DNA of 64,000 bases, from NCBI GenBank assembly GCA_019636735.1, contig JAHBWY010000003.1, positions 310,001 through 374,000 on the forward strand, in the 5' to 3' direction. The notes under the pieces were generated by a model. It worked only from the letters and a program-made list of their open reading frames with translations. It did no database searches and was not told the DNA's origin. Source of the DNA: Phycisphaeraceae bacterium. Lineage in GTDB: Bacteria > Planctomycetota > Phycisphaerae > Phycisphaerales > SM1A02. Below, one piece after another: positions 50,027 through 58,682 of this stretch. Each line of letters starts with the position of its first letter. Within the stretch, counting starts at the first letter, position 1. The translations under genes were made by a program, and so were the position numbers.

Positions 50027-50371
50027 ATGGAAACCTACGCCCAGGAAATTGACGGCGACCTGCTGATTCTCTCCGCCGACGGCGGCATCAATCGCGGCAC
50101 CGCCACGCAGCTTGTCGAGAGCGTCGGGAAGCTCGTCGATGCCGGAGTCCGGAAGATCATCATCGACTTCTCGAAGGTGGAGATGATCACTTCGAGCGGA
50201 ATCAGCACGCTCATGCTGCTGAGCCGTTCAATGCGGAATCGCGGCGCCGAGGTGAAGCTCGCCGCGCTCTCGGGCATGGTGTCTCAGGTGCTGCAGCTGG
50301 TTCGACTCGATCGCATCTTCGAGATGTATCCCGATGTGAACCAGGCGCGCCTCGCGTTCCGGCCTTCGTGA
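50027..50371 (+). CDS. STAS-domain anti-sigma factor antagonist
   Basis: A 114-residue single-domain STAS protein of the SpoIIAA/RsbV type. It has EIDGDLLILSADGGINRGTA, then IIIDFSKVEMITSSGISTLMLL. The serine that a partner kinase phosphorylates in this family is S56, in TSSG. Dephosphorylation by a PP2C phosphatase lets such proteins bind an anti-sigma factor. No anti-sigma kinase or sigma factor gene lies beside it, so its partners are elsewhere; the REC-PP2C at 5944-7125 is one candidate. It starts 17 nt after kdsD. Confidence 0.9.
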   Translation: METYAQEIDGDLLILSADGGINRGTATQLVESVGKLVDAGVRKIIIDFSKVEMITSSGISTLMLLSRSMRNRGAEVKLAALSGMVSQVLQLVRLDRIFEMYPDVNQARLAFRPS

Positions 50372-50608
50372 TTGTTCGAAGGGCGTCGGAGGATGCGGCG
50401 CCCCCTCGCGGCGAGCGGGGCGTCATGCGGGCCTGACCGCGCGCCAACGGGTGATTGGCGACCGCCCCGAAACCGACGGCGTCACAACCCACGACTCTCC
50501 AGCGACTTCCGAGGAGGAGGTCCAACGCCCCGGCCGCGGCTGTTGGCCCTCTGGCAGTCTGTATCAGGTGATGATTGTTGGAGCTCCCCGTCTCATGCCG
50601 ATCAGTTC
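50372..50608. other. Non-coding stretch with two GC hairpins after the STAS gene
   Basis: No convincing gene is seen here. Two strong hairpins stand out. One, right after the STAS stop at about 50398-50422, has arms CTCGC and GCGAG with flanking C and G runs. The other has CGCCAA (50442-50447) pairing with TTGGCG (50455-50460) over a 7-nt loop. Neither is followed by a T tract, so they are not clear terminators. Some of the frames remain open, as expected for such GC-rich DNA. Confidence 0.4.
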
Positions 50609-50704
50609 ATGGACGCGGGCGGAGCCGGCGTGAGATGGATCGCCGATGGCAAGGAGACCGGCATGGAGGCGCCGGAGTTTCTCGCCGAGGATCTCCCATG
50701 CTGA
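50609..50704 (+). CDS. Possible small upstream peptide overlapping the next gene
   Basis: An open frame of 31 residues from ATG 50609 (MDAGGAGVRWIADGKETG and so on) ends with a TGA at 50702-50704 that overlaps the ATG of the 70-residue gene at 50698 by 7 nt. The composition looks protein-like rather than like antisense noise, and the overlap resembles coupled genes in this window. There is no good ribosome-binding site, and I recognise no family. The frame stays open further upstream, so the true start could be earlier. Confidence 0.3.
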   Translation: MDAGGAGVRWIADGKETGMEAPEFLAEDLPC

Positions 50705-50910
50705 CCAAGGCTCAGTTGATCGACTCCGTGATCGAACTCAACCCGGGTGCACGTCGCGAGTGGCTCGCCCAGTTCGCCGCCGATGCCCTTCGCGAATACT
50801 TCGAGCGCCTCCAGTTCGCAGCAGGTCCTCGCGGGACCTCGCGCTCGAACGGACCCTCGCGAACCAGCCGACAGTTCTCTCGTCCGCTGCCGCAGCGCCA
50901 GGCCGCCTGA
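50698..50910 (+). CDS. Small uncharacterised protein with helical N-terminus
   Basis: A 70-residue protein from ATG 50698. The N-terminal 40 residues (LTKAQLIDSVIELNPGARRE, WLAQFAADALREYFERLQF) form a well-behaved amphipathic two-helix pattern, while the last 30 are basic, Ser/Pro/Gln-rich and probably disordered. I recognise no family. A possible upstream peptide overlaps its start. The gene lies between the STAS gene and a convergent response-regulator gene (24-nt gap). It could bind a partner through the helices; nothing more can be said. Confidence 0.6.
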   Translation: MLTKAQLIDSVIELNPGARREWLAQFAADALREYFERLQFAAGPRGTSRSNGPSRTSRQFSRPLPQRQAA

Positions 50911-50934
50911 GGCGCCTCGGCGACCCCGCGCCGC

Positions 50935-51420
50935 TCAGCTGCCGCGTCGCTCGCGCATCAGCGCTTCGATCTTCCGCTTCAGGAGCCGCACCCGAAGCAG
51001 ACTCTTCGTGCGCGTCAGCAGTTCGAGCTTGTTGACCGGCTTCGTCAGGAAGTCATCGCAGCCGCTCTCGACCGCGCGTTCGTAGTCCCCCACTTCGTGC
51101 AGAGCTGTGACCATGATGACCACCACATCGCGCGTGGCCGGATTCTGCTTGATCTTCTGGCAGACTTCGAAGCCGCTCATGCGCGGCATCATCACATCGA
51201 GCAGAACCAGGTCGGGCTGAACCCGATCGATCGCCGCGACCGCCTCGATGCCGTCGTGGGCCGTCTCGATCCGTACCGGGAGCATCTCGAGATACGCCTG
51301 CATGAGCTCGAGATTCTGCTGGTTGTCATCGACCAGCAGGATGCACGCACCATCGATGTCGGGGCCGGCGCCGTCGGCGTCCAGGTCGAGCGAGAGCGAT
51401 TCGGGGCGTTCGGCGGTCAT
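50935..51420 (-). CDS. Single-domain response regulator
   Basis: A 161-residue protein consisting of a short acidic N-terminus (about 1-25) and one receiver domain. The acidic pair is in ILLVDDNQQNLELM, the phospho-acceptor Asp is in PDLVLLDVMMPRMSGFEV, and the Lys is in DDFLTKPVNKLEL. No output domain follows, only a basic helical tail. Such proteins act by protein contact or as phosphate shuttles. The ATG overlaps the stop of the FAD/FeS dehydrogenase gene (ATGA), an odd operon partner. No histidine kinase is near, apart from the CheA at 2474. Confidence 0.92.
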   Translation of the reverse strand: MTAERPESLSLDLDADGAGPDIDGACILLVDDNQQNLELMQAYLEMLPVRIETAHDGIEAVAAIDRVQPDLVLLDVMMPRMSGFEVCQKIKQNPATRDVVVIMVTALHEVGDYERAVESGCDDFLTKPVNKLELLTRTKSLLRVRLLKRKIEALMRERRGS

Positions 51421-54400
51421 GATGGGGATGGTACTTGGTTGGCGAGCGCCCGGGCGCAGAGGTCGATCGGATGGAGCGCCCCCACGCCCATCCCCTCCCG
51501 AAGCTGCTGGCGACAACTCGTGCCGGCAGCGACCACGACGCTTTGTGAATCACCGCACGCGCGCTGTTCCGTCCCGGGTACCTCGCCCCTCGTCGCTGAG
51601 TCCGCAAGCGCGCGGCGCAATGGGGCGAAGAGTGAGATCTCGCCGATGCGCATCGAGAGGTCGAAGCGATGCGCCGAGTACCCGAAGCTGCCGGCCATGC
51701 CGCAGCACCCGCTGTCGAGCACCTCGACCGCACCCGGGAAGAGTCGCTCCAGGAGCGCCGCCGACGACGCACTTCCATGCAGCGCCCGCTGGTGACAGTG
51801 GGTGTGGACCAGTATCCGCTCACCCTTCGGCTCAATCGAGGGGCGTCGCGGATGGTGTTCCCAGGCCCGAGCGAGAAACTCATCAACCAGCATCGTTCTC
51901 GCCGCAATCGCCTTGACACGCTCGGAGTCGAGGCCGAGCTGAAGGTCGGTCCAGTCGTCGCGCATCGCGCTGTCACAACTCGGCTCGAGCGTGAGCAGCG
52001 GGGCCTCGGGATGGCGTTCAAGAGCCGCCTCGAGGTGCAGCGCCGTGACCGTCGAGGTCCGGACGGCCTGATCCAGCAGCCCCAGCGAAATCTGTGGCCG
52101 AGCGCAGCAGCCGGCATCGATGAGTTCCACGCGATATCCGAAGGCTTCGAGAACCTTGACGGCGGCCAGACCGATCTCGGAGTTCTGAAAGCAACTGAAG
52201 CAATCGCCCATGAGAAGGACGACCGGGCCGTCTGTGGGAACGCGCCTGCAGGCATGCCGTCGAAGCGCTCGCGCAAGCGATCGTGAGAAGGTCAACGGTT
52301 CACGGCGGGGATCAAAGCGGAGCATCGAGAAGAGCGCCCGATGCGCCGCGGGGATCGCGGCGATGAGATTTGAGAGCGGCGCGAGTGCCGAGCCTGCACG
52401 GCTCATCATTCGAAGTCGTCCGAGCAGGCGCGCGGCCCAGGGAGCACCCCCACTGCTCCGATAGGCCTGCGCCAGGTACTCCGACTTCAGCTTGGCGATG
52501 TCGACATTCGACGGGCACTCGCTCTTGCACGCCTTGCAGCCGAGACAGAGGTCGAGCGTATCGAGCGTCTCAGGGTCATTCCACGAGGGCGCACCATCGC
52601 CGAATTGCCCGGTGAGGGCCAGTCGAAGCGCATTGCCCCGGCCGCGCGTAGCGTGGCGCTCTTCGAGCGTCGCTCGATAGCTCGGGCACATGGCACCCGG
52701 CGCCATGCGCCGACAGAGTCCGGCGCCATTGCACTGGTCGATCGCATGCCCGAACCCCCCTTCCCGCTCATATCGATAGAAGGTCACACCGTCGCCAAGC
52801 GGCGCGTCGATCACTCGATCGATCGGCTTCACGCGATGATGATCGAGAATGCGGAGCGGTGTCCCCGAATCGACGATGTTGCCGGGATTGAGAAGGCCCT
52901 GCGGGTCGAAGAGGCGCTTCACCTTGCGGAACGCGTCGCAGAGCGCGGGACCGAGCACGCGCTCGAGCAAGGGCGTGCGGACGCGCCCATCTCCATGCTC
53001 ACCCGAGAGGGCCCCGCCGTGCCGCATCACCAGGTCCGCCACCTCTTTCGCGATCGCGACCATCGCCGCCCGGTCGCGCTCGTCGCGCAGGTTGATGAGC
53101 GGGCGAATATGGAGGCAGCCGACGGAAGCGTGAGCCCAATACGCCGCGCGCGTCCCGTGACGCTCCACGATCGCCTTGAACTCGTGAACGAACGCACGCA
53201 GACGGCTCGGATCGACCGCCGTGTCCTCGACGAAAGTGACCGGCTTTCGTTCACCGGGAATCGCATGCAGCAGCGGCTCTCCTGCCTTCCGCAGGTGCCA
53301 CGCGCGGCGCATCGACTCAGCGTCGAGGTACTCCAATCGCGGTGCATCTGGCGCCGCCGAGGCGATGGCCTTGAGCTTCGACTCCACTTCACTTCTCGAG
53401 GCGCCGAAGTGTTCGACATAGAGCACTGCCCCGGGGTCCCGGCCATTCACACGCGGCAGAAGTTCGACCGTCGCCGCATGCTCGCGATTCAGGCGCGCCG
53501 TCTCGATGATGACCTCGTCGATCATCTCAACGGCGGCGGGCCGCTGGGCGAGAATGGCTCCAAGTGCCTCAAGCGCCGCATCGACTGTGGCGAAGGCGAC
53601 CATCGCCAACCCGCGCGTCACGGGGCGATCAACCAGCGAGACCTCGGCGCCGAGGGTCACCGCGAGGGTGCCTTCACTTCCGCAGAGGAGCGTTGCGAGG
53701 TTCACGCGGTCAAAGGTGCCGGGTGGACTCGCGTCGAGCTGGGCAAGCAGCAGGTCGAGGTTGTACCCATCCACATGGCGGCGGATCTTCGGCACTCGAC
53801 GCGCGATCTCCTCCCGGAGGGGGAGCACGATCTCCGCCAGGCGTTCGACCAGGGCGAATTCGCGCTCGTTGGCCATGCAGGAGCCTTCGCGAAACTCATG
53901 GCGTGATCCATCGGCCAGGAGCGCGTCGATCGCGACGACATGCTCCACTGTCCGACCATGGAGAATGGAGTACGCGCCCGCCGAGTTGTTTCCGATCATG
54001 CCGCCGAGGTTCGCGTGACTCGCGGTCGCCACATCGGGCCCGAACATGAGGCCATGCGGCGCAAGGTGGGCATTCAACTGGTCGAGCACCACACCCGGCT
54101 CCACCCGCGCGCGGCGCTTCTCAACGCTTACCGAGCGAATCGTTCGACAACGCGCGCTGAAGTCGAGGATGACGGCGCGATTGACACTCTGCCCCGCGAG
54201 CGCCGTGCCTGCGCCGCGAGGCAGAATGGGCAGTCCCGCCTCCGCGCAGGTGCGCACCACGGCAGGCGCCTGCTCGACCGAGTCAAGGATCACCACCGCG
54301 AGCGGTTCGACCTGGTAGATGCTCGCATCGGTGGCGTAGAGCATCCGCGTGTGACGATCGGTGCGGACATCGGTGATCCCCAACTCACGCAGCGCGCGGA

Positions 54401-54437
54401 CCAGATGATCCAGCGCCGGATCTCGAATGACGCTCAT
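51417..54437 (-). CDS. Fused FAD-linked dehydrogenase and Fe-S/CCG domain protein (GlcD-GlpC-like)
   Basis: A 1006-residue enzyme like YdiJ and other D-2-hydroxyacid (for example D-lactate or D-2-hydroxyglutarate) dehydrogenases. The N-terminal FAD_binding_4 domain has ILPRGAGTALAGQSVNRAVI and ANLGGMIGNNSAGAYSILHG. The FAD-oxidase C-terminal domain has SGEHGDGRVRTPLLE. A ferredoxin-type module follows with CNGAGLCRR...CPSY and LCLGCKACKSECP. Two CCG domains end the protein (DAGCCARP and DSGCCGMAG). All iron-sulfur cysteines appear intact. It probably passes electrons to the quinone pool at the membrane. It is in an operon coupled by 4-nt overlaps to a TlpA-like gene and a receiver gene. Confidence 0.93.
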   Translation of the reverse strand: MSVIRDPALDHLVRALRELGITDVRTDRHTRMLYATDASIYQVEPLAVVILDSVEQAPAVVRTCAEAGLPILPRGAGTALAGQSVNRAVILDFSARCRTIRSVSVEKRRARVEPGVVLDQLNAHLAPHGLMFGPDVATASHANLGGMIGNNSAGAYSILHGRTVEHVVAIDALLADGSRHEFREGSCMANEREFALVERLAEIVLPLREEIARRVPKIRRHVDGYNLDLLLAQLDASPPGTFDRVNLATLLCGSEGTLAVTLGAEVSLVDRPVTRGLAMVAFATVDAALEALGAILAQRPAAVEMIDEVIIETARLNREHAATVELLPRVNGRDPGAVLYVEHFGASRSEVESKLKAIASAAPDAPRLEYLDAESMRRAWHLRKAGEPLLHAIPGERKPVTFVEDTAVDPSRLRAFVHEFKAIVERHGTRAAYWAHASVGCLHIRPLINLRDERDRAAMVAIAKEVADLVMRHGGALSGEHGDGRVRTPLLERVLGPALCDAFRKVKRLFDPQGLLNPGNIVDSGTPLRILDHHRVKPIDRVIDAPLGDGVTFYRYEREGGFGHAIDQCNGAGLCRRMAPGAMCPSYRATLEERHATRGRGNALRLALTGQFGDGAPSWNDPETLDTLDLCLGCKACKSECPSNVDIAKLKSEYLAQAYRSSGGAPWAARLLGRLRMMSRAGSALAPLSNLIAAIPAAHRALFSMLRFDPRREPLTFSRSLARALRRHACRRVPTDGPVVLLMGDCFSCFQNSEIGLAAVKVLEAFGYRVELIDAGCCARPQISLGLLDQAVRTSTVTALHLEAALERHPEAPLLTLEPSCDSAMRDDWTDLQLGLDSERVKAIAARTMLVDEFLARAWEHHPRRPSIEPKGERILVHTHCHQRALHGSASSAALLERLFPGAVEVLDSGCCGMAGSFGYSAHRFDLSMRIGEISLFAPLRRALADSATRGEVPGTEQRACGDSQSVVVAAGTSCRQQLREGMGVGALHPIDLCARALANQVPSPS

Positions 54438-55906
54438 GTGCCGTCATCGTCCGCGTCGGGCGCCACGGGTGCACCGAAGGGGCGTTGCGCCCGCTCGATC
54501 ACCGCTTCGAGTTCCTCTTCCCAGCGCTCGGAGAGCCCCACCTGGTACCAGTGCACCACGCCATCGCTCCCGATCACCACGGTGGTTGGAAGACCGCGCA
54601 CACCAAAGGCATCGGCGGCCTCACCCTTCTCATCGAGAACAAGCGAGAGCGAGAAGTTCCTGTCGCGCCAGAAGCCATCCACGCGCCGGCGCAGGGCCTC
54701 GCCTTCGAGACCCTCCATCGTGTTGACGGCGGCCACTTCGAGCGGCACACCCTTCGCCGCGAGTCGCCTGGCGACGGCGTCGAGCTTGGGCAGGCCGACT
54801 CGGCACGGGCCGCACCAGGTCGCCCAGAAGTCAAGGACCACCACCCTGCGTCCTCGGAAGTTCGAAAGATCGAAATCGCCTCCATCCCAGCGCTCCATGG
54901 AGACATCGGGTGCTCGTCGCCCGACCATGCCCGGGTTCGCCGCAACCACGCCGCGCCGCTCGCCTCCCTGCTGCTCCTGAACGCGGGCGAGCGCCGCGAT
55001 CGAGTCGATGCGGCGCCGCGCTCCAGGGTCAAAGGCGAATCGAGCCGCAACATCCTCCGGCGGAAGGGGGCTCTCCTCGCAATCGATCTCAACCTGCAAG
55101 GTCGCGCCCTGCGCCACCATCGGACCACCGGTGAGCTTCAGCCGGCTTCCGAGGATCGCCTGCGAGAGCGGATCGACATCAATCTCAAGGTGCTCGAAAT
55201 CACTGGTGAAGTGAATGCGCTGCGCCCGGCGGGTCAGGTCAGTTGGCCGGTCCGGCACCGCTGGCGACGACTCATCCGCGGGCGCCAGCCTCGGCGCCGC
55301 GCCATCGTCCGCCGCCCCGCTCGTGCGCCGATTCACCGGACGCTCGACCTCCTCGACCTTGGTCGGCACGATCCAACCCGCCCGTGAAGTGAGCTGAGTC
55401 AGCAGGTCTCCAGGATCGTCATCACCCAAGATCAGACCGATCTGTGGGTACGGGAGATCGACGAATGACAGGAGCAGCGTGTAATAGGGCGATCCGTCGT
55501 CCTCGATCGAGACATAGTCGCGCTCGTTCGAGGCGTGGGTGACATCGATCCGCCCCTCATGCACTCTGACGGTGAAGCCGCGGAGCTCAAGCACCGCTCG
55601 CCGTGGCGTCGAGCGCGGATCAAAGAAGAGCTTCGCCTCGAGGGGCGGCGCGTCGGCGCTGTGCTCGCCCTCGCTCGCCCGCACCACCAGCGAAGTCTGC
55701 GCGGAGTAAGGGGCCCTTTCGCGCGTGGTCTTGACCAGCGCCTCGAAGGCGCGCTGCGCCGCCGGCTCGGGCGTATGCGATTGCCGGAGCGCTCCCCCAT
55801 GCAGTGCGGTCGACAAGCCCCCGAACGCACCGGCCACCAACGCCAGCGCGGCGCCCCCGCGAAGGGACGCCGCGCCAGCGCCAGTGGCGGCACGAATCAA
55901 ACGCAT
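54434..55906 (-). CDS. Exported TlpA-like thioredoxin protein with N-terminal LolA-like part (copy 2)
   Basis: A 490-residue protein with an N-terminal hydrophobic signal (SLRGGAALALVAGAFGG). The first two thirds (about 50-310) is a beta-rich region, with repeated strands like AVLELRGFTVRVHEGRIDV, that resembles lipoprotein-carrier or DUF2092-type folds. The C-terminal third (about 325-475) is a TlpA/ResA-type thioredoxin domain with the active site WATWCGPCR, a following GLPKLDAVA and the cis-Pro in GLPTTVVIG. It should reduce or oxidise disulfides in the periplasm. The ATG overlaps the stop of the similar upstream gene (TGATG) and its own stop overlaps the dehydrogenase ATG. Confidence 0.85.
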   Translation of the reverse strand: MRLIRAATGAGAASLRGGAALALVAGAFGGLSTALHGGALRQSHTPEPAAQRAFEALVKTTRERAPYSAQTSLVVRASEGEHSADAPPLEAKLFFDPRSTPRRAVLELRGFTVRVHEGRIDVTHASNERDYVSIEDDGSPYYTLLLSFVDLPYPQIGLILGDDDPGDLLTQLTSRAGWIVPTKVEEVERPVNRRTSGAADDGAAPRLAPADESSPAVPDRPTDLTRRAQRIHFTSDFEHLEIDVDPLSQAILGSRLKLTGGPMVAQGATLQVEIDCEESPLPPEDVAARFAFDPGARRRIDSIAALARVQEQQGGERRGVVAANPGMVGRRAPDVSMERWDGGDFDLSNFRGRRVVVLDFWATWCGPCRVGLPKLDAVARRLAAKGVPLEVAAVNTMEGLEGEALRRRVDGFWRDRNFSLSLVLDEKGEAADAFGVRGLPTTVVIGSDGVVHWYQVGLSERWEEELEAVIERAQRPFGAPVAPDADDDGT

Positions 55907-57264
55907 CAGCCGGCCGCAGGCGTCTTGGCGAGCGCCTTCTCGACATCTCGCTTGAGCGTCTCGACCATTTCGGGATCAAAGCCCTGGTGGACCGCGGCGA
56001 CATTCCCGTCGGGTCCGATGACGACCGTTACGGGGATGCCCTGGAAGCCGTAGCCACCGATGAGCTCGTCGGACTCATCCACGAGCGTCGCAAAGCTGAA
56101 GCCCTTCTGATCCCAGAACTTCTTGGCGAAGGCCTGGCGCTCCGAGGCTTCGACACGCTCCCAGACATCGACACCAAAGACCTTGATCGGCTTGCCGCTG
56201 GCGGCCGCCCACTGGGCGAACTCATTGAGCTTCGGCAGCGCCATCTGGCACGGCGCACACCAGGTCGCCCAGAAGTCGAGGACAACAACCTGACCCTTGA
56301 GGTCGGCGGAAGTGATCTTCCTGCCTTCGGTATCCATCAGGGCAAACTCGACGGCGGGCTCACCGATCGCCACCGGCATCATCAGGTCCTGAATCGTGGC
56401 GACGATCATCCGACCCTGCGCCTCGGGCGCGGTGATCGGCGATGGAAGCGCGCTCATGACCGTCGGTCCCAGGTCAATGTCGAGAGCGACCGTCATTCCG
56501 GGAGGCGCGCCCTCGGGCGAAAAGACGGCCATGATCGACTTCGCCAGTCCGGTCTTCGGGTCGATGGCCACTTCGGCGTCACCGTTGGAACCCTTCATGA
56601 GAACTCGGTCGGCGCCATCCACCTGCCGAAGGCCGACGACCTTGAGATCGTTCAGCATGCCGCCCAAGGAAAAACCCTCGATCAGCGCATCGCCGGAGAG
56701 GCCCTTGCGCAGCTCGATGAGCGGGAATGGCAGTGGCGAAGGAAGCACTTCCTTCAGCGTCGCCAAGGCGCTCTCCTTGACCGGGACCTTGAGGAACTTC
56801 CGCTTGTTGCCCGCGATCTCGAGGAAGATCGATTCATCGGCGCTGGTGAGCGTCATCGGCCCGCCGCTCAAGCGGAAGGTGTCGCCGCTGCCGAAGGAGG
56901 CATCGAGCGTGTCGCTCTGCTCGCCGAGCGCATGACGGGTCGTGAAGACCACCTTGTTCTGGATCGCCGGTGCGTCCTGATGCGCCTTGACGAGCGCCTT
57001 GAGTGCGGCGTTCGCCTTCTCGATCGCTTCAGGAGTGAGAGCGCCGGCATCCCAGCCCTCAGAGAGCGGCTTCGGTCCCGGCGGCAACTGGAACTGGCTG
57101 AAGTCAATCTCCATCTCCTCTTCCGCCTGCGCGAGCGCAGGAGCGGTCACGAGGGCGAGCGACGCGAGCGCGACCGCGGGTGCGAGGAAGGAGCGGAACG
57201 GACGGGCCGACAGACGAGATCTGCTGGACTTGATCATCTTGATCACCTTGATCATCTTCAACAT
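55906..57264 (-). CDS. Exported TlpA-like thioredoxin protein with N-terminal LolA-like part (copy 1)
   Basis: A 452-residue relative of the downstream gene: signal peptide (FLAPAVALASLALVTAPALA), a LolA-like or DUF2092-like beta domain (about 60-270), and a C-terminal TlpA/ResA thioredoxin domain with FWATWCAPCQ and the cis-Pro in GIPVTVVIGPDG. The active-site dipeptide (AP) differs from copy 2 (GP), so redox potential may differ. I chose ATG 57264 because TGGAGAAGCC lies just upstream (GGAG 5 nt away). The first coding residues (KMIKVIKMIK) come from a 9-bp tandem repeat. This is the first gene of a four-gene coupled run. Confidence 0.87.
   Translation of the reverse strand: MLKMIKVIKMIKSSRSRLSARPFRSFLAPAVALASLALVTAPALAQAEEEMEIDFSQFQLPPGPKPLSEGWDAGALTPEAIEKANAALKALVKAHQDAPAIQNKVVFTTRHALGEQSDTLDASFGSGDTFRLSGGPMTLTSADESIFLEIAGNKRKFLKVPVKESALATLKEVLPSPLPFPLIELRKGLSGDALIEGFSLGGMLNDLKVVGLRQVDGADRVLMKGSNGDAEVAIDPKTGLAKSIMAVFSPEGAPPGMTVALDIDLGPTVMSALPSPITAPEAQGRMIVATIQDLMMPVAIGEPAVEFALMDTEGRKITSADLKGQVVVLDFWATWCAPCQMALPKLNEFAQWAAASGKPIKVFGVDVWERVEASERQAFAKKFWDQKGFSFATLVDESDELIGGYGFQGIPVTVVIGPDGNVAAVHQGFDPEMVETLKRDVEKALAKTPAAG
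57230..57256. repeat. Three tandem 9-bp repeats at the 5' end of the copy 1 TlpA-like gene
   Basis: Read on the plus strand, TTGATCATC, TTGATCACC and TTGATCATC follow one another without a gap at 57230-57256. Each copy contains the palindromic hexamer TGATCA, so three of these are spaced by 9 bp. It encodes the alternating Ile/Lys start of the signal peptide. A 9-bp unit can change length without shifting the frame. Confidence 0.8.
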
Positions 57265-57386
57265 GGCTTCTCCAAGGGTCCGGTGGCACGCGTGGTGCTC
57301 AACCGGCCTCGACGACAACGACCCGTACGCAGGATGCTTCTCGAGGAATAGGAATGCCCGATTCTACCGGCGAGGCCTCAGAGCGT

Positions 57387-58682
57387 TTACGGGCTGACCG
57401 CCCGGGCGGGCTCTGCTTCGCCCAGAAGCGGAACGCTTCCCCAGCCGAGCAGGTGAAGCCGCAGCGCCCCGATCGCCGATCGGGCCGATCGCTCCTGAAT
57501 CGCCTTTCGAAGGCCGGGCAGACGGAAACGGCGCACTACCACCTCAGGCAGGCGGCCGACCGCCGTGGCGATGAAGACGGTTCCGACGGGCTTCGACTCG
57601 CTGCCTCCATCGGGTCCGGCGACTCCCGTGATCGAGGCGGCGGCAGAGACGCCGAACTTCTCGATGGCGCCCCTCACCATGGCCGCCGCGCTCTCGGCGC
57701 TCACGGCGCCATGTCGATTGAGAATCTCGGGCGGCACCCCGAGCATCGATGCCTTGATCTCATTGGAGTAACTCACCACGGAACCCTCGAGCCAGCGACT
57801 CGCGCCCGGCACTTCGCCGAGCATGGCGCTTGCGAGTCCCGCCGTGCAGCTTTCGGCAAACGCCGCGCGGACGCCCTTCGCGAGCGCGACCTCGGCGAAG
57901 GCCTCGGCGATCGTCATGGGGCTGCGACCGAGCGCATACGGATGCACCCGCTCGATCACCCCGTCGACAAAGGCGTCGAACGCCTCGGCGTCGTGGGCCA
58001 TCGCCTGTTCACTTCGAATGCGGATCGTGACGACCAAGTTGCTCGCGGTGGTGCCGACGAGGGGATCGCGATCGCGCGCCATCAACTCGCCGAGGCGCTC
58101 GGCCACGACGCTCTCGCCCAGTCCGAAGCAGGGAATCGACGCAAGCTTCACCACGCGCATCCGCCGTCCCGCCTCAAGCGCCGGCCGGATGAAGCGCTCG
58201 AACATCGGGTGCATCTCGACCGGTGGTCCCGGAAGACACCAGACTCGACTCTCTCCACATGGGGCGACGAGGCCCGGCGCCGTGCCGTGAGGGTTCTCAA
58301 GACACGAGGCCGACACGGGCCGCTGCGCCTGGCGAAGATTGATTTCCGGCATGACCCGGTGCTGGTTCGCGAACCAGCGCTCGAGCGCTGCGCGAGCCTC
58401 GGGGTCTTCGACGAGGGGCTCATCGCCGAGCACTCGGGCGAGCGCGGGCCTGAGAAGGTCATCGTCGGTTGGTCCGAGTCCGCCCGTGGTGATGACGACC
58501 CGCGCTTGATCGAGAAGCTCGCGAAGTGCGCGAACGATCGCCTCGAGATCGTCGGCCACCGTGCGATGTTCACGGGTCAGCACGCCGATCTCGGCGAGTT
58601 GTGCAGAGAGCCACCCGGCATTGCGCTCGGCGATCTGCCCGAGAATGAGTTCATCCCCGATCGAGAGAATCGCCGCCTTCAA
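57387..58682 (-). CDS. cinA: CinA-family protein (NMN deamidase / COG1058 hydrolase fusion)
   Basis: Has two domains. The N-terminal COG1058/MoCF part (about 1-170) has AAILSIGDELILGQIAERN and VVITTGGLGPTDDDLL; a pyrophosphatase role is known for some members. The C-terminal CinA domain (about 255-415) has AAFAESCTAGLASAML, SVVSYSNEIKASMLGV and SITGVAGPDGGS.SKPVGTVFIA, which in other bacteria deamidates NMN. Length (431 residues) and order are normal. Its ATG overlaps the stop of the binding-protein gene by 4 nt. The 122-nt gap downstream (57265-57386) leads into the TlpA gene. Confidence 0.95.
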   Translation of the reverse strand: MKAAILSIGDELILGQIAERNAGWLSAQLAEIGVLTREHRTVADDLEAIVRALRELLDQARVVITTGGLGPTDDDLLRPALARVLGDEPLVEDPEARAALERWFANQHRVMPEINLRQAQRPVSASCLENPHGTAPGLVAPCGESRVWCLPGPPVEMHPMFERFIRPALEAGRRMRVVKLASIPCFGLGESVVAERLGELMARDRDPLVGTTASNLVVTIRIRSEQAMAHDAEAFDAFVDGVIERVHPYALGRSPMTIAEAFAEVALAKGVRAAFAESCTAGLASAMLGEVPGASRWLEGSVVSYSNEIKASMLGVPPEILNRHGAVSAESAAAMVRGAIEKFGVSAAASITGVAGPDGGSESKPVGTVFIATAVGRLPEVVVRRFRLPGLRKAIQERSARSAIGALRLHLLGWGSVPLLGEAEPARAVSP

